From NCBI GenBank assembly GCA_024742305.1, contig JANSYQ010000027.1, forward strand, positions 1 through 43,136: 43,136 bases of DNA. Direction: 5' to 3'. The stretch is from a bacterium. Its GTDB lineage: Bacteria > Bacteroidota > Bacteroidia > Flavobacteriales_D > Crocinitomicaceae. Position numbers and translations under genes: made by a program. Below, piece after piece: positions 32,334-40,823 of the stretch. The notes under the pieces were generated by a model that saw only the letters and a program-made list of their open reading frames with translations, did not search any database and was not told the DNA's origin. The first letter of the stretch is position 1; each line of letters opens with the position of its first letter.

Positions 32334-33605
32334 TTACTCTTGATTGTCTGCATCCCCTTCACCCAACGCCATACGCAGTGTGAAACGAAGTGTGTTCGCC
32401 AATGGGTTCAAACGTTGCAAGGCAGCTAGATACGAAATGTCAATTCCAAATTTGTTGTACTTGAATCCAACTCCGAAGTTGAAGTATTGACGTGCTCCTT
32501 TGTTTTTGCTTTCGTAGAAGAATCCTCCTCGAACGGCCAACGTGTTGTTGTACCAATACTCTAACCCTGTAGCAATATTAATTTCTGTAAGTTCCTCGCG
32601 GAATTTTGACCCCCCAACAACTTGGTAAGTTCCGTCAGCATTTTGAACGTAATCCCCATTTTCATCTTCAACAGGCGTTCCCGGTGCGTCTCCAAAAGAT
32701 CGTAACATTCCTGCAATCACTCCAACATCATCGGATGGCGTTCCAGCGATCAACACAAAATCTCCACCTACAAAGTCATAAATTGGCGGCGTTGGAACCA
32801 ATAACTTCTGCAATTCGAGAGAGAAAGTCAAGCTATTGTACTTATCAAACTTCGCGTTAAAAGAGTTACCAATTTTCAAGTTCATTGGAATAAAATCTCG
32901 TGTTGCGATACTTGAATACGAAACCTTGTTACCAATGTTATTGATGGTTGCAGCGAATGCATAATCTCCCTTCGTTTTACCGATACGTGCATCAGGATTG
33001 AAGTACGTGAATGACAAATCTGCAGCACCTACAATTCCTGGTTTTGTATCAACTCCCGGAATTACAGATCCTCCAGTCAAGTTGGAATAGGCAAACTTTC
33101 CGTTCAATCCAACACTCATGGTTTCGTTCAATTTGAAGGCGTATCCTCCAGTAATTTCAAACTCGTTTGGTTTGTCTTCACGCAACACATCCCCTTGAGC
33201 ACTTGTAAAAGTGATTTCTCCCAATGAGAAGTAACGCAAAGCGCCTCCAACTGCGTGTCGTTTGTTGATATTGTAGTATCCAGCTAAGTAGGAAAGATGG
33301 ATATCGTTGGTCAATTGACGTAACCAAGGCGTGTACGAAACACTAATCTCTGAACGCTCTTCTGCAAAATTGATCATCGAAGTGTTCCAGTAAATAGACG
33401 TAGAGGAAGCACTCAAGGCTGTTCCTGCGTCTCCCATTCCCCCTGCTCTTGAGTCCGGTGTAATGGACATAAAAGGCATGGCAGTTGTAATAGTATTTAA
33501 CTGTAGATCGTTTTGCGTTGTTCCGCTTCCCTGACCGTCTGGCTGGGCAATCGCAGTTGTAGTTCCCGCTATAAATAGTAGGCTTAGAAATTTCTTAATC
33601 ATCAT
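32334..33605 (-). CDS. porV: T9SS outer-membrane shuttle protein PorV (LptO)
   Basis: 423 residues; signal peptide MIKKFLSLLFIAGTTTAIAQ (ATG at 33605 or 33602). The mature start NTITTAMPFMSITPDSRAGGMGDAGTALS is the hallmark of PorV, a 14-strand FadL-like outer-membrane barrel. The barrel pattern continues to the end, closing in NTLRFTLRMALGEG. In Porphyromonas and Flavobacterium, PorV binds cargo sorting domains at the translocon and passes them to PorU at the cell surface. porU is the upstream gene, with a 55-base gap, and ispF follows closely. It is the partner needed for the sorting-domain proteins in this window. Small possible insertion near residue 250-280 (VEDENGDYVQNADGTY) looks like an extracellular loop. 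Confidence 0.95.
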   Translation of the reverse strand: MMIKKFLSLLFIAGTTTAIAQPDGQGSGTTQNDLQLNTITTAMPFMSITPDSRAGGMGDAGTALSASSTSIYWNTSMINFAEERSEISVSYTPWLRQLTNDIHLSYLAGYYNINKRHAVGGALRYFSLGEITFTSAQGDVLREDKPNEFEITGGYAFKLNETMSVGLNGKFAYSNLTGGSVIPGVDTKPGIVGAADLSFTYFNPDARIGKTKGDYAFAATINNIGNKVSYSSIATRDFIPMNLKIGNSFNAKFDKYNSLTFSLELQKLLVPTPPIYDFVGGDFVLIAGTPSDDVGVIAGMLRSFGDAPGTPVEDENGDYVQNADGTYQVVGGSKFREELTEINIATGLEYWYNNTLAVRGGFFYESKNKGARQYFNFGVGFKYNKFGIDISYLAALQRLNPLANTLRFTLRMALGEGDADNQE

Positions 33606-33624
33606 TCTTTAAATGTTGAACTTG

Positions 33625-33632
33625 CAAATATA
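33625..33632 (-). promoter_or_regulatory. -7 box (TATATTTG) before porV
   Basis: CAAATATA on the plus strand, an exact TAnnTTTG on the minus strand, 20 bases before the porV ATG and inside the porU-porV gap. Suggests porV can be expressed independently of porU. Confidence 0.42.
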
Positions 33633-33660
33633 CGTATATAGTTACCCTTTATTGTGACGC

Positions 33661-36600
33661 CTAGCGCAAAATCACCAATTTTTCCATTTTCTCGGCAATT
33701 TCACCATTGGGCGCTCTCACTTTCAAGCGATAAACATAGACTCCTTTTGCAAGTTGGTCCCCAAAATCGTCCAAACCATTCCAGGCAATTCCTTCTGATC
33801 GAAAGCCTTGTGTTTGAACTGTTTCATTAATTGTCTTTACTAAATTCCCTGCAACGGTTAATATTTGTATTTGTACATCCAATTGGCTACACACCTGGTT
33901 GTGCTCGAAGAAGAACTCTGTATGAGTTGTGAACGGGTTTGGATAGTTTAAAACGTGATCCAAAACGATGTTTTCCTGTTCCTGAACAACGAATTCAATG
34001 CTGCGTTCCGATGAGTTATTGTTTACATCCCAAACTTTCAGTGAAAGTGTGTGAGGACCGGGGTCGAGTGCCGAAAAGTTATAACGAATTTGGCCGCTTT
34101 GATAGGAATCAAGGTCAGCCGTGTAGAAGTCGTTCAAGACAATTGGATTCCCCGTTTCTCCGTCCAAAACCGCCACGATATCGTGCCCTACTCCATTTCC
34201 TACGGTATTTATTCCGTTTTCGTCGAATACATCAGCGATTAGAATAGGCGTTTCGTCTGTAATTCCGCCGCTCACAAAATTCTCGTTGTTTATGTATAAG
34301 TCGATAGTTGGACCTTCTTCATCTACTATTCCATTTGGATCCAATCCACCAATTAAGAAACTGGTATCGTAGCCAAAGGCATCCGTACTTCCATTTTCAG
34401 CGTAATAGCTAATCTTTCCAAAGTCGATGGCATAATTGATGTCTTTCGGCACAATAAACTCGAATTCAAATGCTCCGTTCACCACAGAAGCCTTTCCGCT
34501 GTATACTTTATTTGTTTGCGTTTCAAAAGTAAACGGTGGCGACTCAGCCCCATCGTTTGATAAAGTTGTTTGCTGCCTCGGCTTGTCGTACACCGTTGGA
34601 TACAAGACCCCGTTAAACCCTGAAATCTGCTGATTATTGAAATCTTCTATGTGTCCTTTAATCGTAACTCGACTCAAAGCTTTAATCGTATCAGTTACTG
34701 CCCCCGCTGCTTGTCCATTAATACTATCGGTTACAATAGAGAAATTTGGTAGCGCCAATCGTAAGGCAGGATCACCAATCAATGTAAAGCTTCGCTTGTT
34801 GTTTCCACCTACTTGGTTTTTCGTTCTTGTTATAATCTCACCAAACGTCCTTGGACGCAATTGCGCATCTCTTCGGAAGACCTCTTCAATGAACGCCTGA
34901 CCAATATTTGTGTTCACACTAAAGTAGACAGAACGCGTTGTTGTCATCAATGCAATAGCTCCACCGAACGGATTCAACGATGCCCACTCACCCGCTGATA
35001 CGCGATCCGGATCATCGAACTTGGTGAACTCACACGTAGCAGAAACCATGAGTGGCATCACATCAATATTTCGCCAATCTTGAATCATTGGAATAGTTAC
35101 AACGCGCTCCTCTGCCAATCCTACTTCGCCTCCGTGACCAACGTAATTCACAACAAGAGCTCCGCGTTCAATTCGAGAATCAATGGCCTCGTTCACCTCT
35201 GGATAGCGTTCCCCACCTGCGGTTACTACTTGGGGATAAGCATCTTGGTAAATCTTAATGCAGTTCATCTCAGGTAGCGTATCACGTACGTATTCGTACT
35301 GCGGCTCAACATCAAAATTCAAGAAATAGTTGTTTTCTTCGTCGTCAGCAATGAGTGCGTAGGTCGTTCTCCAATCCCCGAAGGTGGAAGAATAATCATC
35401 GTTGCTACAGTTGGTATTCGACGTAGAATAAATTCCTGACCCGTTATTCATGTAGTGTTCGACTTTATCCACTAACTCTTTCGCCATTTGCAAATCAGAT
35501 ACTAGCATTCGACCAACGTGAACATCCACTAAGTCTGAGGCTCCAATTGCTTCATTATCATCCAATATTCCGAAATAATCGTCGGACGGCATCATGGCAA
35601 TATGATTCTCTGAATTGTTGTCCTGATCAAATTGAAAGGTCAAAACGTAATTATTATTGTTTGGAACACGATTTTTCGGGTCGTACGTCCCGTCGCCAAA
35701 CAAGCAAAGGTACTTTAGATCAGGTCCCGGTTCTGTGGCGCTTCTGTCGTAGAACATCTTCGCAAAAGTTCGGATAGCTGTTGCATCCGGCATTCCTGAA
35801 CTGAATTCATTATAAATGTGATCTGTTCGTACTACATGAACCGTCAATCCTTGCGCTCGGTGCAAATTCGCCAATCGTTCAGCCTGCGAAACAAAATTGG
35901 AGTGCGTAATGATCAAATAATCAGCTTGTGGCAGTCCATGCAAGTTCTGAGGTGCAACCGGACCTACGGCTGTCGGCTCAAGATAATTTATTCCGTTGGA
36001 TATTGCGTATGTTCGCAATGAGTCCGCATTGGCTGTGAACGTGTAGGTTCCGCCGTTATTGGTTCCATCTACTAACCAAGGAATATGGCGGTCCGTTACC
36101 TCCCAAACATACCCAGTTGAAGGCACATTTTGAATTTGGTACTCCGCCACATTTCCCGTTCCTACAGAATTTAAATCGCGGAACTGCATATCCGAACTGA
36201 AGAATACTAATTGGCGGCGCATGTTCAAGGTGATCTTGTCCAAGTACGTCAAAACATCAGGAGAATTTCGTTGAACTTGAATCTGCAAAGGCATAACTGT
36301 GGTTGGATTCGGCATATCGAAAGAAACCGTGCTTCTTCCGAAATCAACTCCGGAAGGTAGAGTAGCATCATACAATTGATTACCATTTACAAAATAACGT
36401 TGCGCAGTACCTGAGCTACTGTTGGCGCTAGAGGCCATTGAAACCTCGAAATTTGCCGGAGTTGACGCATCAATATTCGGCACACTGAACGAGAAAGTTC
36501 TCGTTAAACCCGGACCTTCATCGAACAACTCTCCATACCAACGACTTCCTCCGCCTACAAGGTTCAAGTAGTCCTGCTCGTAAACGCGATAATCAGAATA

Positions 36601-37536
36601 GGTGGTAACATTGTGCGTTACGGGATCTGGTGAGTTGAATACATTTTCCACTCGAAGCGGAGTTTCCGCTGGATTAATATTGATAAAATAAGTAGACACA
36701 TCAGAATATACGTGGCGTTCTTGATAGAAGTCGGTGGTTCCATTTGCATACCATCGATGTGGTCCCCAACCATAGAATACAATATAATCTCCAGCATCGA
36801 ATGAGCCGTCTGACTCTCCAATAATTTGAATGGCATTCTTCGCCAAATCATCGGTTCTCGGAGCTGAATTGAGCTTTGGTAGCAATCCATCGCCGTTTCC
36901 GAATACATTTATGTGTTGCGGGTTGATGTTATCCACATCCGCTCCCATGGATGCTAACAATTCACGATCAATTCGGTAGAATCCGTCTTTTGAAATGGAT
37001 ATCTTGTACCATTCCCCACTACCCGGTGCCAACACCGAACTTGTCGCAAAGTCTTTCGAAAGTGGCTTTGCCTGTGCTACTCCGCCCTTCTTCGGAACGA
37101 TTTTAAAGGAAGTAATTCGTTTGATTTGTCCATTTTCATTCACAAATGGAAGCATGTTCACAACGGCATATTTTTCATTTCCCTGCTTAGAAACTTTGAA
37201 TTCGGCTTGAAGCTCGTTTGGAACTTTTACATGAAATTGTTCCAGGTATTTTCTATCCGCAACTGTCGCCGTTTGTGTTTCGATATCTTCCAAAGAAATA
37301 TTTCCAACACCTTTTCCAACTGGTGATTTGTAGAAAAAGTTAGGGCAATAACCGTCAAGCGACTGACCTTTTATACTCGGTACTTTGAAATATTCATCGC
37401 CATACTGATACTCTACAGGCGACTCCCACACTATGGATACCGTCTCTGACTGCACCTGCCCTTTCGCTCCTGCACATAGAATTAAAAGTACAATTGTACT
37501 TGTTAGCAGTTTCTTCAAACCGAAATTAGTTTTCAT
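33661..37536 (-). CDS. porU: T9SS sortase-like C-terminal signal peptidase PorU (C25 family)
   Basis: 1291 residues; signal peptide MKTNFGLKKLLTSTIVLLILCAGAKGQ. A large gingipain-like (peptidase C25) domain lies in the middle. Catalytic His is H801 (VVNYVGHGGEVGLAEER) and catalytic Cys is C835 (MVSATCEFTKFDDPDRVSAGEWASL), the order seen in gingipains. PorU removes the sorting domain of T9SS cargo and, in A-LPS species, links the new C-terminus to lipopolysaccharide at the cell surface. N-terminal region (about 30-400) is the expected pro/Ig-rich part. The end (LNYPNPFTTHTEFFFEH ... GVYVYRLKV...EKMEKLVILR) is itself a sorting-type domain, retained in PorU. Divergent from the PorP-like/gldJ genes, as porU is from gldJ in Flavobacterium. 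Confidence 0.96.
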   Translation of the reverse strand: MKTNFGLKKLLTSTIVLLILCAGAKGQVQSETVSIVWESPVEYQYGDEYFKVPSIKGQSLDGYCPNFFYKSPVGKGVGNISLEDIETQTATVADRKYLEQFHVKVPNELQAEFKVSKQGNEKYAVVNMLPFVNENGQIKRITSFKIVPKKGGVAQAKPLSKDFATSSVLAPGSGEWYKISISKDGFYRIDRELLASMGADVDNINPQHINVFGNGDGLLPKLNSAPRTDDLAKNAIQIIGESDGSFDAGDYIVFYGWGPHRWYANGTTDFYQERHVYSDVSTYFININPAETPLRVENVFNSPDPVTHNVTTYSDYRVYEQDYLNLVGGGSRWYGELFDEGPGLTRTFSFSVPNIDASTPANFEVSMASSANSSSGTAQRYFVNGNQLYDATLPSGVDFGRSTVSFDMPNPTTVMPLQIQVQRNSPDVLTYLDKITLNMRRQLVFFSSDMQFRDLNSVGTGNVAEYQIQNVPSTGYVWEVTDRHIPWLVDGTNNGGTYTFTANADSLRTYAISNGINYLEPTAVGPVAPQNLHGLPQADYLIITHSNFVSQAERLANLHRAQGLTVHVVRTDHIYNEFSSGMPDATAIRTFAKMFYDRSATEPGPDLKYLCLFGDGTYDPKNRVPNNNNYVLTFQFDQDNNSENHIAMMPSDDYFGILDDNEAIGASDLVDVHVGRMLVSDLQMAKELVDKVEHYMNNGSGIYSTSNTNCSNDDYSSTFGDWRTTYALIADDEENNYFLNFDVEPQYEYVRDTLPEMNCIKIYQDAYPQVVTAGGERYPEVNEAIDSRIERGALVVNYVGHGGEVGLAEERVVTIPMIQDWRNIDVMPLMVSATCEFTKFDDPDRVSAGEWASLNPFGGAIALMTTTRSVYFSVNTNIGQAFIEEVFRRDAQLRPRTFGEIITRTKNQVGGNNKRSFTLIGDPALRLALPNFSIVTDSINGQAAGAVTDTIKALSRVTIKGHIEDFNNQQISGFNGVLYPTVYDKPRQQTTLSNDGAESPPFTFETQTNKVYSGKASVVNGAFEFEFIVPKDINYAIDFGKISYYAENGSTDAFGYDTSFLIGGLDPNGIVDEEGPTIDLYINNENFVSGGITDETPILIADVFDENGINTVGNGVGHDIVAVLDGETGNPIVLNDFYTADLDSYQSGQIRYNFSALDPGPHTLSLKVWDVNNNSSERSIEFVVQEQENIVLDHVLNYPNPFTTHTEFFFEHNQVCSQLDVQIQILTVAGNLVKTINETVQTQGFRSEGIAWNGLDDFGDQLAKGVYVYRLKVRAPNGEIAEKMEKLVILR

Positions 37537-37618
37537 ATTACAAATATCAGGTCATTCTTCCGACCACACAAAAAAACGCACATATTGTTTGAATATTATA
37601 CTCAATTTGCAATATTTG

Positions 37619-37626
37619 TAACTTTG
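37619..37626 (+). promoter_or_regulatory. -7 box (TAACTTTG) before the PorP/SprF-like gene
   Basis: Exact TAnnTTTG, 50 bases before the ATG at 37677, in the porU/porP divergent spacer. TTTG repeats at 37588 and 37606 are not at standard -33 spacing. Confidence 0.42.
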
Positions 37627-37676
37627 TTCATAGATTACCGTTAAACTACACTCAACAAAGTCTATAACCTAAGTTG

Positions 37677-38645
37677 ATGAAGACATTTAAAGCATATTTG
37701 ATCATGAGTGCATTTTGCCTCACAGGATTTGTTTCTTATGGTCAAGACCCACAATTCACGCAATTCTATGCTAATCCCATTTATTTGAATCCTGCTTTTG
37801 CTGGTTCTCATGGGTGTCCGCGATTTGCCGTGAACTATCGTAATGAGTGGCCCAGCCTAACGGGTAACTATGTTACATACAGCATGTCGTACGATCAGTA
37901 CTTCAAAAATATTTCCGGTGGATTCGGTGTCATTGCGATGCATGACCAGCAAGGTCAGGGTACCATTTTCACCTCCATGCTAGGAGCGGTATATTCTTAT
38001 CATTTAAACGTAAGTCGTAAATTCAAAATGATGTTTGGCGCACGCGCTGCCATGTTCAACAAGTTTTTGGATTGGGATAAATTGACATTCGGAGATATGA
38101 TTGATCCGCGTCGTGGATTCATTTACCAAACGGGAGATGTGCAGCGAGGTGGTAGTCGTTACTTCTTTGATGCCTCTGCAGGAATGGTAGGTTATAACAA
38201 ACATTTCTTCTTTGGATTTGCAGCACACCATTTGAACCGTCCAGACGAATCTATGATAATTGGGTCTTCACGTTTGCCTATTCGAATGACTGGACACATG
38301 GGAGCAAAAATTCCTTTGGGAGCAAAATCGCAATATAAGAACGTGACTTCCATCATGCCGAATGTCATTTACCAATATCAAAACGGATTCCAGGAGCTGA
38401 TGTTCGGTACATATATACAGTACGGAGCATTTAATGCTGGAGCGTGGTTCCGTAATCGTGATGCCTTTATCTTGACAATTGGAGTGGATACCGGAAAGTT
38501 CCGACTTGGATATAGCTACGATATTACCGTATCACGTTTGAATAATGGTGTTTCCGGAGGTTCCCACGAGGTTTCTCTCGGATTGTTATTGAACTGTAAG
38601 GATAAGCCACCATCGTTTAAAACAATTTCTTGTCCTTCCTTTTAA
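37677..38645 (+). CDS. PorP/SprF-like T9SS outer-membrane protein
   Basis: 322 residues from the ATG at 37677 (an in-frame TTG at 37674 adds one residue). Signal peptide MKTFKAYLIMSAFCLTGFVSYGQ. The mature start DPQFTQFYANPIYLNPAFAGS is the PorP/SprF signature; alternating strands up to SHEVSLGLLLNCKD form an outer-membrane barrel. PorP is a core T9SS component; SprF paralogues pair with individual cargo such as SprB, and Bacteroidota carry many. Here it lies directly upstream of gldJ (59-base gap) and next to porU, not next to an adhesin. That position suggests a core PorP-type role, but assignment to PorP or a SprF paralogue is uncertain. Two Cys near the C-terminus (NCKD, SCPSF) may pair. 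Confidence 0.88.
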   Translation: MKTFKAYLIMSAFCLTGFVSYGQDPQFTQFYANPIYLNPAFAGSHGCPRFAVNYRNEWPSLTGNYVTYSMSYDQYFKNISGGFGVIAMHDQQGQGTIFTSMLGAVYSYHLNVSRKFKMMFGARAAMFNKFLDWDKLTFGDMIDPRRGFIYQTGDVQRGGSRYFFDASAGMVGYNKHFFFGFAAHHLNRPDESMIIGSSRLPIRMTGHMGAKIPLGAKSQYKNVTSIMPNVIYQYQNGFQELMFGTYIQYGAFNAGAWFRNRDAFILTIGVDTGKFRLGYSYDITVSRLNNGVSGGSHEVSLGLLLNCKDKPPSFKTISCPSF

Positions 38646-38704
38646 AAAACTGTAACGAAAATAAAATGCAATCGTTGTATAAGTGATTGTGAAAGAAAAT
38701 AAAG

Positions 38705-40744
38705 ATGAAAACCAAAACCAATAATATGCGATTAATTAAAGCCATGGCTTTTGCGGTAGCAGGAGTTTTTGTGATTGCATCGTGTTCGCGTGAGGCTTCC
38801 CAAGTAACGGGTTGGGATTACAACAACCCGAAGCAAGGAGGTTTCCAAAAGGTTCCATTTGTTGACCAAGAGACAGGTCCGGGACTTATTCTTGTTGAAG
38901 GTGGTACCTTCACAATGGGACGAACAGAGCAAGATGTAATGTTTGATTGGAACAACCGCCCGGCGCGTGTAACTGTTTCGTCATTTTACATGGATCAAAC
39001 TGAGGTAACAAACTTCCACTGGTTGGAGTACCTATACTGGATCGGCCGTGCTTACGGAGAATCGTATCCAATGGTTAAAAAGAATGCATTGCCGGATACT
39101 TTGGTATGGCGCTCTAAGTTGGGAGATAATGAGAAGTACGTTGATTACTACCTTCGTCACCCAGCCTACCGCGACTACCCAGTGGTTGGTGTTTCTTGGT
39201 TGCAAGCAAATGATTTCTGTAAATGGCGTACGGACCGTGTGAATGAGTACATTCTGATTCGAGAAGGTATTTTCCAATTCAATAACGATCAACGTAACGA
39301 AAACGCATATAACACAGACGCATACTATGCAGGACAATACGATGAAGAGTCTTTGGTGAAGAATATTGAAGATTTAAATCCAGATAACGTAGATGCAAAA
39401 GGAAAACTTGGTCGTCGCCAAGTACGTATGGAAGACGGAATATTGCTTCCACGCTATCGCCTCCCAACAGAAGCGGAGTGGGAATTTGCTGCATCTGGTT
39501 TGATTGGAAACCTTCAGGCAGGAACAGAAAACATCGATGAGCGTCGTATTTATCCATGGGATGGACACTGGGTTCGTCAGGATGAAGCACAGTTTACGGG
39601 TCAAATCCGAGCAAACTTCGTTCGTGGTCGAGGAGATTACATGGGGGTTGCAGGAAACTTGAACGACGGTGCTGATGTTACAGCTCCAGTTGAATCTTAC
39701 TGGCCAAATGACTACGGTCTTTACCACATGGCAGGGAACGTTTCAGAATGGGTTAAGGATGTTTACCGTCCACTTACTAGTGAGGATTATGATGAGTTCC
39801 GTCCGTTCCGAGGAAATGTTTTCAAGACGAAGCTTTTGAACAACGAAGGACGAATTGAACAGCGTAACCAACAAGTTCAGTACGACATTCACGGAATGAA
39901 AGAGTACTTGAACGAGTTCGAGCGTATTCGTTTCCAACGTATTTCAGCAAACAATCACGATCCAAACGATACTATCATCCCTGTTGGTTTGGCAGCAAAC
40001 ATTGGTTCTCGTAACCAAGTAAGACAAGGATATGCTCCGGATCCATTCTACGTGTCGCACGGAAAAGTGAAAGATTCGATTGAATTGGAGTTGCTTCGTG
40101 ACATCAATGAAGTGATTGACCAAGCATTGGAGTGGCAAAATGAGAAGCATTATATTGAAGCTTCTGCACTTATCCAAGACCGAATCTTTGATGAAATCTT
40201 TACAGATAGCTTCCGTGAAGGTCCAGACGGTGAAGAGTATGCTTTCGAAGCAATTACTATTCTTCGTGACGGGTTCCGCGAGTTTATTATCGATACGCCA
40301 GGTAAATTGAAGTACCGAAATGTAACGGAAGAAGAAAACATTGGTCGTTTAAACTACCGTCGTGATGATTACATTGATTACCTCGATGGTGATATCGAAA
40401 GCTCAATCTTCTACGCAAATGATGAGCGTAAGAATGATATCAACCAAGCAACTCGTGACCCGAACTTGATCATGTACCAAAGTCAGCATGAAGAGTATGA
40501 TTTGGACGGTGGACAAGTAAAACCGGGAGATCGCACTTCATGGCCTACAACGTTGATTTCAGATAAATCACGTGTCTACAAAGGAGGTTCATGGAAAGAT
40601 CGTGCTTACTGGTTGGCACCGAGTCAGCGTCGCTTCTTAGACGAAGACAAGTCAACCGACGCAATTGGTTTCCGTTGTGCAATGGATCGTGTAGGTTCTC
40701 CTACAGGCTTCAACTACGGAAGAAAGAAACAAAAGAAAAAGTAA
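38705..40744 (+). CDS. gldJ: Gliding motility/T9SS lipoprotein GldJ
   Basis: 679 residues. Lipobox IASC with lipid-bearing C27; an alternative ATG at residue 8 (38726) also precedes it. The mature part is a formylglycine-generating-enzyme-like (SUMF/FGE) domain: LILVEGGTFTMGRTEQD, FYMDQTEVTNFHWLEYLYW, PVVGVSWLQANDFCKWR, YRLPTEAEWEFAASG, YHMAGNVSEWVKDVYRP, and, after a long insert, RVYKGGSWKDRAYWLAPSQRRFLD and IGFRCAMDRVGS. GldJ anchors helical tracks and stabilises GldK in Flavobacterium, and both gliding and secretion depend on it. About 265 residues (roughly 355-620) lie between the NVSEW and YKGGSW blocks, an unusually large charged insertion; the total exceeds the F. johnsoniae protein as I remember it (about 560). 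Confidence 0.95.
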   Translation: MKTKTNNMRLIKAMAFAVAGVFVIASCSREASQVTGWDYNNPKQGGFQKVPFVDQETGPGLILVEGGTFTMGRTEQDVMFDWNNRPARVTVSSFYMDQTEVTNFHWLEYLYWIGRAYGESYPMVKKNALPDTLVWRSKLGDNEKYVDYYLRHPAYRDYPVVGVSWLQANDFCKWRTDRVNEYILIREGIFQFNNDQRNENAYNTDAYYAGQYDEESLVKNIEDLNPDNVDAKGKLGRRQVRMEDGILLPRYRLPTEAEWEFAASGLIGNLQAGTENIDERRIYPWDGHWVRQDEAQFTGQIRANFVRGRGDYMGVAGNLNDGADVTAPVESYWPNDYGLYHMAGNVSEWVKDVYRPLTSEDYDEFRPFRGNVFKTKLLNNEGRIEQRNQQVQYDIHGMKEYLNEFERIRFQRISANNHDPNDTIIPVGLAANIGSRNQVRQGYAPDPFYVSHGKVKDSIELELLRDINEVIDQALEWQNEKHYIEASALIQDRIFDEIFTDSFREGPDGEEYAFEAITILRDGFREFIIDTPGKLKYRNVTEEENIGRLNYRRDDYIDYLDGDIESSIFYANDERKNDINQATRDPNLIMYQSQHEEYDLDGGQVKPGDRTSWPTTLISDKSRVYKGGSWKDRAYWLAPSQRRFLDEDKSTDAIGFRCAMDRVGSPTGFNYGRKKQKKK

Positions 40745-40782
40745 CGCGCTATCGAACAAACGCACGTTGAAAAATAAAAAAG

Positions 40783-40812
40783 AAGCCTCGACAGATTTGT
40801 CGGGGCTTTTTT
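40783..40812 (+). terminator. Strong terminator between gldJ and murF
   Basis: AAGCCTCGACA (40783-40793) pairs along 11 positions (one G-U) with TGTCGGGGCTT (40798-40808) around tetraloop GATT, followed by T through 40812. It precedes the chosen murF start by 12 bases. Confidence 0.88.
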
Positions 40813-40823
40813 ACTTTAGAAGC

